Shown in pieces: positions 1 to 10,972 of a DNA stretch of 64,000 bases. A program made the translations under genes and the position numbers. The notes beneath the pieces were generated by a model. It saw only the letters and a list, made by a program, of their open reading frames with translations, was not told where the DNA came from and searched no databases. Location: NCBI RefSeq assembly GCF_018224925.1, contig NZ_JAGTUF010000010.1, positions 62,001 through 126,000 of the forward strand, in the 5' to 3' direction. Position 1 is the stretch's first letter. Each line of letters opens with the position of its first letter. This DNA is from Magnetospirillum sulfuroxidans. GTDB lineage: Bacteria; Pseudomonadota; Alphaproteobacteria; Rhodospirillales; Magnetospirillaceae.

Positions 1-1
1 T

Positions 2-100
2 CAGTTCGCTGCTGGTCTGGTGATCTATTGGGCGTGGTCGAACACCCTGTCGATCGCCCAACAATGGGTGATCATGCGTCGCTACGGGGTCAAGCCCTGA
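2..100 (+). CDS. yidC: YidC membrane insertase, C-terminal end only (partial)
   Basis: The first 99 bases read in frame 2 as the last 32 residues of YidC, the inner-membrane insertase that works with or without SecYEG. The visible part is the final transmembrane helix ([10 protein letters not shown]) followed by the typical basic tail ending GVKP and a TGA. The yidC-engB-argB order is common in alphaproteobacteria, which supports the call. The rest of the gene lies left of the window. The stop falls inside the proposed engB start region. Confidence 0.85.
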   Translation, partial: QFAAGLVIYWAWSNTLSIAQQWVIMRRYGVKP

Positions 101-759
101 GCGCCGGGGCCGTTACCGACGCGGCGGCTGGCCTGATTGAGGCCGGCCGTCTGCTGTTCGCCCGCGACATCACCTTCATGCGCGGTGCTGTCGATCTGGA
201 AACACTGCCGCCCTTCGGTCTGCCGGAACTGGCCTTTGCCGGACGCTCCAATGTCGGCAAAAGCTCGTTGATCAACGCGTTGTGCGGACGCTCGACGGTG
301 GCGCGGACCTCGAACACGCCGGGCCGGACCCAGGAGTTGAACTTTTTCGACGTCAACAGCCGCCTGATCCTGGTTGACATGCCCGGTTACGGTTTCGCCA
401 GCGCGCCGAAAGACAAGGTCGATGCCTGGACCCGATTGATCAAGGGTTTCCTGCGCGGCCGTCCGACCTTGCGCCGTTGTATCTTGCTGGTCGATTCGCG
501 CCACGGGATCAAGGATAACGACCGCGAGATGATGGACATGCTGGACAAGGCGGCGGTGGTCTATCAGGTGGTGCTGACCAAGATCGATAAGTTGAACCTG
601 GCCGAAATCGAGGCGGTGCGCGAACGCACCCTGGCCGAGATTTCCAAGCGCGTCGCCGCCTATCCCCATCTGATTTTGACCAGCTCGGAAAAAGGCGTCG
701 GCATCCCCGAGCTGCGGGCTGAAATCCTTCAATTGGCCAACCCGGAGACGGCACCATGA
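64..759 (+). CDS. engB: Ribosome biogenesis GTPase EngB/YihA
   Basis: This is a small TRAFAC-class GTPase needed for assembly of the 50S ribosomal subunit. G motifs are intact: G1 GRSNVGKSS (about residues 60-68), the G2 region [10 protein letters not shown]3 DMPGYG and G4 TKID. With the ATG at 64 it has 231 residues, slightly longer than usual, and overlaps the end of yidC by 37 bp. In-frame TTG at 28 and GTG at 34 are less likely, and no good Shine-Dalgarno sequence marks any of them, so the exact N-terminus is uncertain. Its stop overlaps the argB start by 4 bp (ATGA), implying coupled translation. Confidence 0.9.
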   Translation: MGDHASLRGQALSAGAVTDAAAGLIEAGRLLFARDITFMRGAVDLETLPPFGLPELAFAGRSNVGKSSLINALCGRSTVARTSNTPGRTQELNFFDVNSRLILVDMPGYGFASAPKDKVDAWTRLIKGFLRGRPTLRRCILLVDSRHGIKDNDREMMDMLDKAAVVYQVVLTKIDKLNLAEIEAVRERTLAEISKRVAAYPHLILTSSEKGVGIPELRAEILQLANPETAP

Positions 760-1676
760 CCACGCCCGAGACTCCCGATATCCTGCAAGACCGCGCCGCT
801 TGGCTGGAACGGGCCAAGACCTTGTCGGAATCGCTGCCGTTCATGCGGCAGTATTCGGACGAGACGGTGGTCATCAAGTTCGGCGGCCACGCCATGGAAT
901 CCAATGATCTGGCCCGTCTGTTCGCCCGCGACATCGTGTTGCTGAAGCAGGTCGGCGTCAATCCGGTGGTGGTTCATGGCGGCGGTCCGCAGATTGACCA
1001 GATGCTCAAGCGTCTGGATATCCAGACCCCGCGTGTCGATGGCCTGCGCTTCACCGACGAAGCCACCGTCGAGGTGGTGGAAATGATCTTGTCGGGCAAG
1101 ATCAACAAGCAGATCGTTTCCGCCATCAACGAAGCCGGCGGGTTCGCCGTCGGCCTGTCGGGCAAGGACGGCCATCTGATCCGCGCCCGCAAGCTGCGTC
1201 GGACCAAGAAGGACCCGGATTCCAATATCGAAAAGATCTTGGATTTGGGCTTCGTCGGCGAGCCGACCGAGATCACCCCGCATATTCTTGACGTGTTCCA
1301 GCAGACCGACGTGATCCCGGTGATCGCCCCGGTCGGCATGGGTAATGCCGGCGAGACGTTCAACATCAACGCCGACACCGCCGCCGGCGCCATCGCCGCC
1401 GCCACCGGCGCGCGCCGGATGATCATGCTGACGGATGTGGCCGGCGTGCTGGATAAATCGGGAAATCTGATCCCGGAAATGACCGCGTCGCAGGTCTCGG
1501 GCTATATCGCCGACGGCACCATCTCGGGGGGCATGATTCCCAAGGTGGAAACCTGTCTTGAAGCGGTGAACCAGGGCGTCGAGGCGGCGGTCATCCTGGA
1601 TGGCCGGGTGCCGCATGCGGTGCTGCTGGAATTGTTCACCCCCCATGGCGTCGGCACCCTGATCAAGGGTGATTGA
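756..1676 (+). CDS. argB: Acetylglutamate kinase
   Basis: ArgB phosphorylates N-acetylglutamate, the second step of the acetylated arginine pathway, and is usually feedback-inhibited by arginine in bacteria that use the cyclic pathway. It is a 306-residue amino-acid kinase fold protein. Visible motifs are KFGGHAM (residues 41-47, phosphate binding) and VVHGGGPQI (72-80, substrate loop), with a C-terminal GGMIPKVE segment. The roughly 25-residue helix before KFGG is the N-terminal extension found in hexameric, arginine-sensitive ArgBs. It is coupled to engB through a 4-bp overlap and faces yejF tail to tail. Confidence 0.95.
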   Translation: MTTPETPDILQDRAAWLERAKTLSESLPFMRQYSDETVVIKFGGHAMESNDLARLFARDIVLLKQVGVNPVVVHGGGPQIDQMLKRLDIQTPRVDGLRFTDEATVEVVEMILSGKINKQIVSAINEAGGFAVGLSGKDGHLIRARKLRRTKKDPDSNIEKILDLGFVGEPTEITPHILDVFQQTDVIPVIAPVGMGNAGETFNINADTAAGAIAAATGARRMIMLTDVAGVLDKSGNLIPEMTASQVSGYIADGTISGGMIPKVETCLEAVNQGVEAAVILDGRVPHAVLLELFTPHGVGTLIKGD

Positions 1677-1697
1677 GGATAGCCGGTCTTATGCGGC

Positions 1698-1723
1698 GGC
1701 GGCGGGGCCAAACGACCGCCGCC
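1698..1723. terminator. Stem-loop between convergent argB and yejF
   Basis: An 8-bp GC stem (GGCGGCGG paired with CCGCCGCC, 10-nt loop) lies in the 48-bp gap between the two convergent genes. No T-run follows on either strand, so intrinsic termination is only a guess. Confidence 0.3.
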
Positions 1724-1724
1724 C

Positions 1725-3338
1725 TCAGCCTTCGATGGCTTCCATCCGGAACGCCGCCGCCATCAGCGCCTTGGTATAGCTTTGCTGCGGATTGGTGAAG
1801 ATGGTTTCGGCGGCGCCGTGTTCAACCACACGACCGTCTTTCATCACCATCACCTCGTCGGCCAGGGCACGAACCACGCGCAAATCGTGACTGATGAACA
1901 GATAGGCGATGCGGTGGCGGCTTTGGATGTCGCGCAGCAAATCGACGATCTGCGCCTGAACCGAGACGTCCAGGGCGCTGGTCGGTTCGTCCAGCACGAT
2001 CAGTTGCGGCTTGAGCACCAAGGCGCGGGCGATGGCGATGCGTTGGCGCTGACCGCCGGAAAATTCGTGCGGATAACGTTCTTGGGTGTCAGGGTCCAGG
2101 CCGACCTCGCGCAGGGAATCGGCGATCAGGGCGCGGCGTTCATTGGCGCTGGCGCCGATCTTGTGGACCTCAAGCCCCTCGCCGATGATTTGGCCCACCG
2201 ACAGCCGCGGCGACAGCGAGCCGTAAGGGTCCTGAAACACCATCTGCATGTGACGGCGGTGCGGGCGTAATTCCGCCGGGCTTAGGCTTTGGATCGGTTG
2301 ACCGGCAAAATTGATCTCGCCATGCGATTCCAACAACCGCAACAGCGCCAGCCCCAGCGTCGTCTTGCCCGATCCCGATTCCCCCACCACCCCCAAGGTG
2401 TGGCCGCGCCGAATTGCGGCGGAGATGCCATCGACGGCCTTGATATGGCCGCTGGTGCGTCGCCACAATCCGCTTTTGATGGCGAACCAAACCTTGAGAT
2501 CGGTGCATTCCATCACGATCGGGGCATCGGCGGCGGCATTGACCGGCTTGCCCTTTGGCTCGGCCGCCAGCAGCTTTTGCGTATAGGGATGGGCGGGGCG
2601 GACGAAAATGTCTTCGGTCAGTCCGGCTTCGACCACCCGCCCCTGATGCATGACGCAGACATGGTCGGCCATCTTGCGGACGATCCCCAGATCATGGGTG
2701 ATGAACAGCAGGGCCATGCCCAGGCGTCGTTGTAAATCCTTCAGCAATTTCAGGATCTGGGCCTGGATGGTCACATCCAGCGCCGTGGTCGGTTCGTCGG
2801 CGATCAGAATGTCGGGCTCGTTGGCCAGGGCCATGGCGATCATCACCCGCTGACGCTGGCCGCCCGACAATTCATGCGGCAAGGCATCCAGGCGCTTTTC
2901 CGGTTGCGGAATGCCGACCAGCCTCAGCAGTTCCAGCACGCGGTCACGCTTGGCGGCGCCGCGTAAGCCTTTGTGGATTTCCAGCACCTCGCCCACCTGG
3001 GTGGCGATGGAATGCAGCGGGTTCAAGGACGTCATCGGCTCTTGGAAGACCATGGCGATGCGGTTGCCGCGCACGGCGCGCAAGGCTGGTTCCGGCGCCC
3101 CCAGCAATTCCTGGCCGTCCAGCACGATGTGGCCCGAAGGGTGATGGGCATGGGGATAGGGCAGCAATTGCAAGATGGACAAGGCGGTAACCGACTTGCC
3201 CGAGCCCGATTCGCCGACCAGCGCCAGGGTGTGGCCGCGATCCAGGGTAAAGCTGACGCCCTTGACCGCATCGACCCGGTCGGGGCCGTGCCCGAAGCTG
3301 ACGGCAAGATTGTCCACGGACAGCAAGATATCGGTCAT
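1725..3338 (-). CDS. yejF: Peptide ABC transporter, tandem ATPase YejF
   Basis: This 537-residue protein holds both ATPase domains of a Yej/Opp/Dpp-type importer in one chain. The first has Walker A GESGSGKS (42-49), signature LSGGQRQR (157-164) and Walker [10 protein letters not shown] (177-185). The second has Walker A around 319-327, FSGGQRQR and LIVLDEPTS. Each is followed by an oligopeptide-transporter C-terminal region with HPYT or QQSYT. It overlaps yejE by 4 bp and is the last gene of the yejABEF operon. In enterobacteria the Yej system takes up peptides such as microcin C; the substrate here is unknown. Confidence 0.93.
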   Translation of the reverse strand: MTDILLSVDNLAVSFGHGPDRVDAVKGVSFTLDRGHTLALVGESGSGKSVTALSILQLLPYPHAHHPSGHIVLDGQELLGAPEPALRAVRGNRIAMVFQEPMTSLNPLHSIATQVGEVLEIHKGLRGAAKRDRVLELLRLVGIPQPEKRLDALPHELSGGQRQRVMIAMALANEPDILIADEPTTALDVTIQAQILKLLKDLQRRLGMALLFITHDLGIVRKMADHVCVMHQGRVVEAGLTEDIFVRPAHPYTQKLLAAEPKGKPVNAAADAPIVMECTDLKVWFAIKSGLWRRTSGHIKAVDGISAAIRRGHTLGVVGESGSGKTTLGLALLRLLESHGEINFAGQPIQSLSPAELRPHRRHMQMVFQDPYGSLSPRLSVGQIIGEGLEVHKIGASANERRALIADSLREVGLDPDTQERYPHEFSGGQRQRIAIARALVLKPQLIVLDEPTSALDVSVQAQIVDLLRDIQSRHRIAYLFISHDLRVVRALADEVMVMKDGRVVEHGAAETIFTNPQQSYTKALMAAAFRMEAIEG

Positions 3339-4351
3339 GCGTTCTTCCTGGGGTCAAAGGCATCGCGCACCGCCTCGCCGACGAAGATCAGCAAGGACAG
3401 CAACGCCGCCACCACGATGAAACCGGTCACCCCCAGCCAGGGGGCGTGCAGATTGGCCTTGCCCTGGGCCAGCAACTCCCCCAGGGACGGCGAGCCGGGC
3501 GGCAAGCCAAGGCCAAGGAAATCCAGGGCGGTCAGCGAGACGATGGAGCCGTTCAAGATGAATGGCATGAAGGTCAAGGTCGCGACCATGGCGTTGGGCA
3601 GCACATGACGGATCATGATGCGGCCGTCATCCATGCCCAGCGCCTTGGCGGCGCGGACATAATCGAAATTGCGGGCGCGCAGGAATTCGGCGCGGACGAC
3701 ACCGACCAACGAGGTCCAGGAAAACAGCACCAGCACCGCCAGCAAGGTCCAAAATCCCGGCGCGATCATCGAGGCGACGATGATCAGGATCAAGAGTTGC
3801 GGCAACCCGCCCCAAATTTCCAAGAAACGCTGGCCGACCATGTCGATCTTGCCGCCGAAATAGCCCTGCACGGCGCCGGCGCCGATGCCGATCACCGTGC
3901 TGACCACGGTCAGCGACAGGCCGAACAGCAAGGACAGCCGCAGGCCATAGATCAGCCGGGCGAGAACGTCGCGGCCCTGGTCATCGGTGCCCAACAGATT
4001 TTCGCCATCGGGCGGCGCCGGGTGCGGGCGGATGCGGTCGTAATTGATGGTGTCGTCGGCGAAGCGGATGACCGGCCACAGCGCCCAGCCCTTTTCGGCG
4101 ATCTTGGCGGCGACATAGGGGTCGCGGTATTCGGCCCAGGTCTTGAAATCGCCGCCGAAGGTGGTTTCCGGGTAATTGCGGAGGATGGGGAAATACCATG
4201 CGTCGTCATAGCGGACGACGATGGGGCGGTCGTTGGCGACCAACTCGGCCGCCAAGGTGATGGCGAACAGCGCCAGGAAGATCCACAACGAAACCCAGCC
4301 GCGGCGATTGCGGCGAAAGGCGTCCAGGCGGCGGCGGGCAAGCGGAGTCAT
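3335..4351 (-). CDS. yejE: Peptide ABC transporter permease YejE
   Basis: This 338-residue inner-membrane permease of the DppC/OppC family has an N-terminal transmembrane helix after a basic start. A long periplasmic loop ends with GTDDQGRDVLARLIYG, the hallmark just before the transport domain. Further helices carry the EAA-type loop (RAAKALGMDDGRIMIRHVLP). It sits between yejB (3 bp away) and yejF (4-bp overlap) and should pair with YejB to form the channel. Confidence 0.93.
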   Translation of the reverse strand: MTPLARRRLDAFRRNRRGWVSLWIFLALFAITLAAELVANDRPIVVRYDDAWYFPILRNYPETTFGGDFKTWAEYRDPYVAAKIAEKGWALWPVIRFADDTINYDRIRPHPAPPDGENLLGTDDQGRDVLARLIYGLRLSLLFGLSLTVVSTVIGIGAGAVQGYFGGKIDMVGQRFLEIWGGLPQLLILIIVASMIAPGFWTLLAVLVLFSWTSLVGVVRAEFLRARNFDYVRAAKALGMDDGRIMIRHVLPNAMVATLTFMPFILNGSIVSLTALDFLGLGLPPGSPSLGELLAQGKANLHAPWLGVTGFIVVAALLSLLIFVGEAVRDAFDPRKNA

Positions 4352-4354
4352 GGC

Positions 4355-5443
4355 TCAGACCTTGCGGCTGGAAAAGTCGATGCGCGGATCGACATAGTGA
4401 TAGGTCAGGTCGCTGATCAGGTTCAGCACCAGCCCCAGCAGGCTGAACATGTAAAGGGTGCCGAACATCACCGGGTAATCGCGGTTGGTGACCGCCTCGA
4501 AGCCCAACAGGCCGATGCCGTCCAGGGAAAAGATGATCTCGACCAGGATGCTGCCGGCGAACAAGATGCCGACCAGGGCGGCGGGAAAGCCGGCGATGAC
4601 CAGCAGCATGGCGTTCCTGAACACGTGGCGGTACAGCACCTGAGTGTCGCTAAGCCCCTTGGCGCGGGCGGTGATGACGTATTGCTTGCCGATTTCTTCC
4701 AGGAACGAGTTCTTGGTCAGCATCACCAGACTGGCGAAGCCGCCGATCACCAAGGCGGTGACCGGCAGGGTCAGATGCCACAGATAATCCATCGCCTTGC
4801 CGGCCCAGGACAGGGATTGGAAATCCACCGAGGTCAGGCCGCGCAGCGGAAACCACGCCAGATACCGACCGCCGGCAAAGACGACGATGAGCAAGATGGC
4901 GAACAAAAAACCGGGCACGGCATAGCCGATGATCACCGCCCACGAGGTGGCGATATCGAAACCGGAGCCGTCGCGGCGGGCCTTGGCGATGCCCAGCGGG
5001 ATGGACACCAGATAGATGATCAAGGTGCTCCACAATCCCAGCGAGATGGAGACCGGCATCTTTTCCAAGATCAGGTCGATGACCGAAACATCGCGGTAAA
5101 AGCTTTTGCCGAAATCAAAGCGCAGGTAATTGCCGATCATGGTGATAAAGCGTTCATGCGCCGGCTTGTCGAAGCCGAATTGCTTTTCGATTTCGGCGAT
5201 GAATTTGGGGTCCAGGCCTTGGGCGCCGCGATAGGCCCCCGATTGCTGGCGCACCGCTTGAACCTCGCCGCCGCCGGCGCCGCTGATGCGTTGGGTGGTG
5301 GACCCGGCTTGACCTTCGATCCGGGCGATCAATTGTTCGACCGGGCCGCCGGGGGCCATCTGGGCGATGGCGAAATTGATCAGCATGATCCCCAGCAGGG
5401 TCAGCGGCATCAGCAGCAGGCGGCGAAGCGCGTAAGCCAGCAT
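4355..5443 (-). CDS. yejB: Peptide ABC transporter permease YejB
   Basis: This 362-residue permease of the DppB/OppB family starts with a signal-anchor helix ([11 protein letters not shown]). A periplasmic insertion rich in Gly/Gln lies at about residues 35-75, followed by five transmembrane helices with the cytoplasmic EAA loop [20 protein letters not shown]. It partners with YejE. The gene starts 1 bp after the yejA stop, so the operon is tightly packed. Confidence 0.93.
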   Translation of the reverse strand: MLAYALRRLLLMPLTLLGIMLINFAIAQMAPGGPVEQLIARIEGQAGSTTQRISGAGGGEVQAVRQQSGAYRGAQGLDPKFIAEIEKQFGFDKPAHERFITMIGNYLRFDFGKSFYRDVSVIDLILEKMPVSISLGLWSTLIIYLVSIPLGIAKARRDGSGFDIATSWAVIIGYAVPGFLFAILLIVVFAGGRYLAWFPLRGLTSVDFQSLSWAGKAMDYLWHLTLPVTALVIGGFASLVMLTKNSFLEEIGKQYVITARAKGLSDTQVLYRHVFRNAMLLVIAGFPAALVGILFAGSILVEIIFSLDGIGLLGFEAVTNRDYPVMFGTLYMFSLLGLVLNLISDLTYHYVDPRIDFSSRKV

Positions 5444-5444
5444 G

Positions 5445-7235
5445 TTATTTCACCTCCGCGCTTTTGGCCCACAGGGCGAACATTTGCCAGCCTTGCAGGG
5501 GGATGGTGTCGGGTTGGCCGAACTTGTCCCACAGGGCGACGCGGATCACCGGCGAATGCCATTGCGGGATGACATACCAGTTCCACAGCAAGACCCGATC
5601 CAGGGCGCGGGTCGCCGCCACCAAGGCGACGCGGTCGGGGGCGGCGATGACCTTGTCGACCAAGGCGTCCACCGCCGGGTTGCGGATGCCGCCCATATTG
5701 CGGCTGCCCGGCTGGTCGGCGGCATCGCTGGTCCAGTACATGCTTTGCTCGTTGCCCGGCGACAGCGACTGGCCCCAGACCTGGACGATCATGTCGAAGT
5801 CAAAGGCGCGCACCCGGTTGACGTATTGGGTGGGATCGACGGTGCGGACGGTGGCGTCGATGCCCAGGCGTTTCAGATTGTGGGCAAACGGCAGGGAAAC
5901 CCGTTCGAAGGCCGGCGAACTGAGCAGGATTTCAAAGCGGAATTGCTGGCCGTCGGCATTGACCAGCCGGCCATCGACCACCTGCCAGCCGGCTTGTTCC
6001 AACAAGGCCATGGCCCGGCGTAAATTGGGGCGGTTGCCCAAATCCGGGTCGGTGACCGGGCTTTCGTATGCGCGGGTGAACACAGACGGCGGCACTTGCG
6101 CCCGCAAAGGTTCCAGCAATTTCAGTTCCGCGGCGTCGGGCAGACCCTTGCCGGCCAGTTCGGAATTGTCGAAATAGGAATTGGTGCGGGTGTACTGGCC
6201 ATAAAACAGGTTGCGGTTGGTCCATTCGAAATCAAAGGCCTGGGCCAACGCTTCGCGCACCCGTATATCGGTGAACAGGGGGCGGCGCAGATTGAAGACA
6301 TATCCCTGCATGCCCGAGGGCAGGTTGTGGCGGAATTCCCGCAGCACCGCGCCGCCATTTTTCACCGCGTCCCAATTGGCGTAACCGGTGGCCCATTTTT
6401 TCGCTTCATTTTCCAGCCGCAGATCGTATTCGCCGGCTTTCAGCGCTTCCAACGCGACGGTGCCGTCGCGATAGACGTCATAGCGGATGGTGTCGAAATT
6501 ATAGCGGCCTTTTTGCGTCGGCAGATCCTTGGCCCAGTAATCCTTGACCCGTTCATAGGTGATGAAGCGACCGGGTTCGAAGGCGGCGATGCGATAGGGG
6601 CCGCTGCCCAGGGGCGGCGTCAATGTGGTTTCGTCAAAGGCTTTGTCTTGCCAGTAATGCTTGGGCAGCACCGGCAATTGCCCCAAGATCAGCGGGAGCT
6701 CGCGGTTGTCGCCGGGCTTGAAGGTGAATTTGACCCGCCGCTCGCCCAGCTTTTCCACCCGGTCCACCCCGGCGTAATAAAAGCGGTAATGGGGCGCGCC
6801 CTTGGTCCGCAAGATATCAAGGGAAAAGATCACGTCGTCGGCGGTGATCGGCTGGCCGTCGTGCCAGCGCGCCTGCGGGCGCACGGTAAAGATCACCCAC
6901 GAACGGTCCGGCGGCGTTTCCACCGTCTCGGCGATCAATCCGTATTCGGAAAAAGGTTCGTCGGCGGCGGATTCCATCAAGGTGTCGAATGGCAGGGAAA
7001 CGCCATCGGGGCTTTGCCCCTTGGGGATGAACGGGTTGAGCGAATCGAACGGCCCCTGATCGGCCAGCCGCAGGATGCCGCCCTTGGGGGCGGCAGGATT
7101 GACGTAATCGAAATGGGTGAAATCGGCGGGATATTTCAGCCCGCCATGCATGGCCAGCCCGTGCTGGGGGGCCGCCAGGACAGCGCTGAAGGGGGCGGCC
7201 AGCAGCAGCAGGCAAACGGCGAAAACCTGCCTCAT
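5445..7235 (-). CDS. yejA: Periplasmic peptide-binding protein YejA
   Basis: This 596-residue extracellular solute-binding protein of family 5 captures peptides for YejBEF. The start at 7235 is chosen because its ATG overlaps the stop of the upstream phosphatase by 4 bp and because it places a clean Sec signal peptide at the N-terminus ([21 protein letters not shown], cut after ALA). The frame stays open further upstream, but only as antisense of no interest. SBP5 features include PKGGIL near residue 50 and [12 protein letters not shown] near residue 130. Confidence 0.92.
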   Translation of the reverse strand: MRQVFAVCLLLLAAPFSAVLAAPQHGLAMHGGLKYPADFTHFDYVNPAAPKGGILRLADQGPFDSLNPFIPKGQSPDGVSLPFDTLMESAADEPFSEYGLIAETVETPPDRSWVIFTVRPQARWHDGQPITADDVIFSLDILRTKGAPHYRFYYAGVDRVEKLGERRVKFTFKPGDNRELPLILGQLPVLPKHYWQDKAFDETTLTPPLGSGPYRIAAFEPGRFITYERVKDYWAKDLPTQKGRYNFDTIRYDVYRDGTVALEALKAGEYDLRLENEAKKWATGYANWDAVKNGGAVLREFRHNLPSGMQGYVFNLRRPLFTDIRVREALAQAFDFEWTNRNLFYGQYTRTNSYFDNSELAGKGLPDAAELKLLEPLRAQVPPSVFTRAYESPVTDPDLGNRPNLRRAMALLEQAGWQVVDGRLVNADGQQFRFEILLSSPAFERVSLPFAHNLKRLGIDATVRTVDPTQYVNRVRAFDFDMIVQVWGQSLSPGNEQSMYWTSDAADQPGSRNMGGIRNPAVDALVDKVIAAPDRVALVAATRALDRVLLWNWYVIPQWHSPVIRVALWDKFGQPDTIPLQGWQMFALWAKSAEVK

Positions 7236-8008
7236 CCGCGCAAAACCGCAAGGGCTTGCGCATGCAAGCGGGCATCGCCGGCGGCGCAGATGGTGCCGGG
7301 GGAATGCAGGGTGACGGGCTCGCCCCGCCAATCGCTGACCGTGCCGCCGGCATTTTCGATCACCGGGACCAGGGCGCAGTAATCATAGGGTTTCAGACCG
7401 GCCTCGGCGACCAGATCGACAAAGCCGGTGGCGATCAAGGCATAGGCATAACAATCACAGCCATAGCGCGCCAGCTTGACGGCGGCGGCGATGCGGTCCC
7501 AGCCCGGCCGGGTGGCGTCGTCGAAATATTCCGGCCCGGTGGTGTAGGCGTAAGCCTTGGCCAGCGCATCGCAGCCGCGCGTGCGCACCGGCTGACCGTT
7601 CAAGCTGGTGGGGTGACCTGATCCGCCGATCCAGCGCTCATTGGTGATCGCTTGATCAATAACCCCCAGGATGGGGACGCCGTTACGACACAGGGCGATC
7701 AGGGTGCCAAAGCTGGGCTTGCCGGTGATGAAGGCCTTGGTGCCGTCGATGGGGTCCAGCACCCAGACGTATTCGGCGTCGGTGTTGTGGCGGCCGTGTT
7801 CCTCGCCCAGGATGCCATGTTCGGGAAAGGCGGCCATGATCAGGCGGCGCATGGCGGTTTCCGCCTCGCGGTCGGCGATAGTCACCGGGCTGGCGTCGGC
7901 CTTGTCGTCGACATCGACCGGAGTGCGGAAATAGTGGCGGATGACCGGACGGGCGGCATCGGCCAGTTGGTGGGCCAGGGCGATGAATTCGGCGGGACAG
8001 GCGGTCAT
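7232..8008 (-). CDS. hisN: Inositol-monophosphatase family phosphatase, probably histidinol-phosphatase HisN
   Basis: This 258-residue FIG-superfamily phosphatase has the Mg-binding motifs GEEHG and WVLDPIDGTKAF and a C-terminal AGLKPYDYCALVPVIENAGG segment. The last motif resembles HisN-type histidinol-phosphate phosphatases of alphaproteobacteria and actinobacteria rather than classical inositol phosphatases. The exact substrate cannot be settled from sequence alone. It leads the yejABEF operon through a 4-bp overlap, although no metabolic link with peptide uptake is evident. Confidence 0.8.
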   Translation of the reverse strand: MTACPAEFIALAHQLADAARPVIRHYFRTPVDVDDKADASPVTIADREAETAMRRLIMAAFPEHGILGEEHGRHNTDAEYVWVLDPIDGTKAFITGKPSFGTLIALCRNGVPILGVIDQAITNERWIGGSGHPTSLNGQPVRTRGCDALAKAYAYTTGPEYFDDATRPGWDRIAAAVKLARYGCDCYAYALIATGFVDLVAEAGLKPYDYCALVPVIENAGGTVSDWRGEPVTLHSPGTICAAGDARLHAQALAVLRG

Positions 8009-8141
8009 GGCGTTTCCTGGTCTGATCTGTGGCCGAAGTTTGGCTTGAAACCGTACTCAATGCCAGAGCCGATAAGACGGTTTCACCCTTGTTGCCGTCG
8101 TTATATGGTGGGATTCACATCTTTGTCGCCGGAGCCGGCCC
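8009..8141. promoter_or_regulatory. Divergent promoter region hisN / kdsB
   Basis: The 133 bp between two divergent genes must hold both promoters. An 8-bp inverted repeat (GAAACCGT ... ACGGTTTC) brackets its middle (about 8047-8088). No convincing -35/-10 pair was identified. kdsB has a GGAG 7 nt before its ATG. Confidence 0.35.
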
Positions 8142-8888
8142 ATGTCCGCCTTGAACCCCATCGTCATCATTCCCGCCCGCTTGCCCGCTTCTCGCCTGCC
8201 CAACAAGCCGCTGGCCGATATTCACGGCGCGCCGATGATCGTGCATGTGTGGCGTCGGGCGGTGGCCGCCGGCATTGGGCCGGTGGTCGTCGCTGCCGCC
8301 GATGCCGCGATCGCCGAGGCGGTGATCGCCCATGGCGGCACCGCCGTGCTGACCGACCCGGATCATCCGTCCGGCTCGGATCGGGTCTGGGAAGCTTTGG
8401 AAAAGGTCGATCCCGAACGCCAGTTCGGCGCCGTGGTCAACGTTCAAGGCGATTTGCCGACCATCGATCCGGCGATTATCCGCGCCGTGTTCGAGCCGCT
8501 GGCTCATCCCGGCGTCGATATCTCGACATTGGTGGCCGAAATCAGCGTCGAGGACGAGCGCACCAACCCCAACGTGGTCAAGGCGGTGGTCGGGTTCGCC
8601 GATCAATCCCGCATTGGGCGGGCGTTGTATTTCACCCGCGCCACCGCGCCATGGGGGGAAGGGCCGCATTACCATCACATCGGTCTGTACGGCTATCGCC
8701 GCGATGCCTTGCGCCGCTTCGTCGGCCTTCGGCAGGGCGTGCTGGAACAGCGGGAAAAGCTGGAACAATTGCGCGCCTTGGAAAACGGCATGCGGATCGA
8801 CGCCGCCCTGGTTGACACTGTTCCGCTGGGTGTCGATACTCCCGCCGATCTTGACCGCGCCCGCGCCCTGTTGAAGCCGAATTCATGA
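8142..8888 (+). CDS. kdsB: CMP-Kdo synthetase (3-deoxy-manno-octulosonate cytidylyltransferase)
   Basis: KdsB activates Kdo with CTP to give CMP-Kdo for the inner core of lipopolysaccharide. The 248-residue protein starts with the nucleotidyltransferase signature [16 protein letters not shown] and has [11 protein letters not shown], the metal and sugar-binding loop, near residue 100. The family length is about 245-255 residues, so it is complete. It overlaps pheA by 4 bp, a pairing seen in several alphaproteobacteria. Confidence 0.95.
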   Translation: MSALNPIVIIPARLPASRLPNKPLADIHGAPMIVHVWRRAVAAGIGPVVVAAADAAIAEAVIAHGGTAVLTDPDHPSGSDRVWEALEKVDPERQFGAVVNVQGDLPTIDPAIIRAVFEPLAHPGVDISTLVAEISVEDERTNPNVVKAVVGFADQSRIGRALYFTRATAPWGEGPHYHHIGLYGYRRDALRRFVGLRQGVLEQREKLEQLRALENGMRIDAALVDTVPLGVDTPADLDRARALLKPNS

Positions 8889-9754
8889 CCAAGCCCACCG
8901 AAGCCAACAATTCCATCGCCTTCCAGGGTCTGCCGGGGGCCTATTCGCACAAGGCTTGCGTCGCCGCCTTTCCGGCCATGGGCCCGTTGGCCTGTCCGAC
9001 CTTCGAAGACGCCTTCTCCGCCGTGCGCGAAGGCCGCGCCCGCTATGCGATGATCCCCATCGACAACACCCTGGCGGGCCGGGTGGCCGACGTGCACCAC
9101 CTGTTGCCTTATTCCGGCCTGCACATCGTCGGCGAGCATTTCGAACGGATCAACCATCACCTGCTGGCGCCCAGGGGGGCGACGCTTGAATCCATCAAGA
9201 CGGTGGAAAGCCACGTCCATGCCTTGGGCCAGTGCCGCAATCTGATTAGGCGGCTTGGGTTGACGGTGATCGTCGGCGCCGATACCGCCGGGGCGGCGGC
9301 CGAGTTGGCCAAGTCGGGCGATCTGACCAAGGCGGCCATCGCCTCGGAACTGGCCGCCGAGATTTACGGGCTGCAATCCTTGCAGGCGAATATCGAGGAC
9401 GCCGAGCACAACACCACCCGCTTCGTCGTGCTGGCGCGTGAAGCGGTGGAACCCAATCCGAATCAGACCAACGTCACCACCTTCGTCTTTCGCGTGCGCA
9501 ATGTGCCTGCCGCCCTGTACAAGGCGCTGGGCGGTTTTGCCACCAATGGCGTCAACATCACCAAGCTGGAAAGCTATCTGGTCGGCGGCGGCTTCGTCGC
9601 GGCTCAGTTCTACATGGACGTCGAGGGCCATCCGGCCCAGCGCAACCTGCGCCTCGCCCTGGAGGAACTGGAATTCTTCAGCCACGAGGTGCGGATCTTG
9701 GGCGTCTATCCGGCTCATCCGGTGCGGGCGACCTTTACGGCGGCGGGGGAATAG
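8885..9754 (+). CDS. pheA: Prephenate dehydratase
   Basis: This is a monofunctional prephenate dehydratase (289 residues) converting prephenate to phenylpyruvate in phenylalanine synthesis. The catalytic domain opens with [12 protein letters not shown] and carries the NTTRFVVL motif near residue 180, where the TRF threonine is catalytic. A C-terminal ACT domain (from about residue 200, with [10 protein letters not shown]) should bind phenylalanine for feedback control. No chorismate mutase domain is fused. Its last 20 bp overlap the 3' end of the convergent patatin gene. Confidence 0.94.
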   Translation: MTKPTEANNSIAFQGLPGAYSHKACVAAFPAMGPLACPTFEDAFSAVREGRARYAMIPIDNTLAGRVADVHHLLPYSGLHIVGEHFERINHHLLAPRGATLESIKTVESHVHALGQCRNLIRRLGLTVIVGADTAGAAAELAKSGDLTKAAIASELAAEIYGLQSLQANIEDAEHNTTRFVVLAREAVEPNPNQTNVTTFVFRVRNVPAALYKALGGFATNGVNITKLESYLVGGGFVAAQFYMDVEGHPAQRNLRLALEELEFFSHEVRILGVYPAHPVRATFTAAGE

Positions 9755-10880
9755 CCGGCCATGGTTGCCGCGCCAGCCAGGATTGGGCGGCGCGGCGTCC
9801 CAGGTCGCGCAGATAGACCAGGAAATCCCATTCGGTGTTGAATTTGGTCGACGCGGCCAGACGATGGAATTCGTCGTCGGATTCGATCACATGCAGTTTC
9901 AATCGGCGATAGGTGGCTTGGTCGATCTCGCCCTGGTCGATCAGCGCGTTGATGCGGGCCAGACTTTCCAGATTGTGGTTCAGGCTGGCGTTGAAGGTGA
10001 TTTCGTTGATGCGGCTGAAAATCTCACGGGCCGAGCGCGGGGTGCCGGGGCGGAACGGTGGATTGATCGGCACCACCACCAGATTGCCGGCCGAGCCGCA
10101 TTTCAGCAGCGGCAGCAGCGGCGGATTGCTGGTATAGCCGCCATCCCAATAGGGAATGCCGTCGATTTCCACCGCTTGGAACAAGAACGGCAGGCACGCC
10201 GAGGCCATCACCCGGCGGGCGTCGATTTCAGCGGTGGTGAAGATGGTGGGGTGGCCGGTTTGCACATTGGTGGCCGCCACGTGCACGGCGATGCGGTCCT
10301 GGTCGCGCAGCGCCTGAAAGTCGATCAGCGAATCCAGCACTTCCTGCAACGGATTGAGCCCCAGCGGATTGGTCTGATAGGGTGAAACGAATTGGCGGGC
10401 CATATCCATGAATGCCAGCCAGGGGGAACGGTCCAGGCTCCAGCCGCCGTCCAGATGATCGAACCATGTGCGGCGGAACGGGCTGAGACGGCCGGCTTCG
10501 GCGATGCGCCGCCAGAAAGCGGCCAACAGCGCCTGAGCGCCGGGACGGCCGCCGGAGATCAGCCCCGAGGCCAATAGCACCGCGTTCATCGCCCCGGCCG
10601 AGGTGCCGGAAACGGCATCGAAGCGGATGGATGGTTCGTCGAGCAGACGGTCCAGCACCCCCCAGGTAAAGGCGCCGTGGGCTCCGCCGCCTTGCAGGGC
10701 GATGGCGACGACATGCTCGGTTTCGCTCAGCGGCAAGGGGGGCGGGGCGGCCAAGACGGGGATTGGCGAAAGCGGCGGCGGCGGCGCGTCGGTCCCGCGA
10801 ATCCACTGCCCCAGCCGGCGGGCCAAGGTGGTGACCGAAGGTGGAACATCCCACGGAAATGTAAAGATGGGCGGCGACAT
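9735..10880 (-). CDS. Patatin-like phospholipase
   Basis: This 381-residue protein of the patatin/RssA family is a predicted serine-aspartate lipid acyl hydrolase. Motifs are the oxyanion loop GGGAHGAFTWG (about residues 68-78), the nucleophile elbow GTSAG (about 99-103) and the catalytic Asp in DGGYTSNPP. The N-terminal 60 residues are Pro-rich and carry no recognised domain or signal peptide. The substrate is unknown. The 92 bp separating it from the TetR gene contain nothing recognisable. Confidence 0.85.
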   Translation of the reverse strand: MSPPIFTFPWDVPPSVTTLARRLGQWIRGTDAPPPPLSPIPVLAAPPPLPLSETEHVVAIALQGGGAHGAFTWGVLDRLLDEPSIRFDAVSGTSAGAMNAVLLASGLISGGRPGAQALLAAFWRRIAEAGRLSPFRRTWFDHLDGGWSLDRSPWLAFMDMARQFVSPYQTNPLGLNPLQEVLDSLIDFQALRDQDRIAVHVAATNVQTGHPTIFTTAEIDARRVMASACLPFLFQAVEIDGIPYWDGGYTSNPPLLPLLKCGSAGNLVVVPINPPFRPGTPRSAREIFSRINEITFNASLNHNLESLARINALIDQGEIDQATYRRLKLHVIESDDEFHRLAASTKFNTEWDFLVYLRDLGRRAAQSWLARQPWPAIPPPP

Positions 10881-10972
10881 GATGGCGGGGCCTTATGCTG
10901 CACTGCATCATAAAGGTCGGCCGGTCCGGGCCATCTGTCAAGGGATGCAAACGTGACGATGCAAAAAGGGGG

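Noticed and set aside
3446-5572. 708-codon open frame on the plus strand
   Set aside because: It is antisense to yejE/yejB, is very rich in Gln, Asp and Gly, and has no domain; long antisense frames are normal in this GC-rich DNA.
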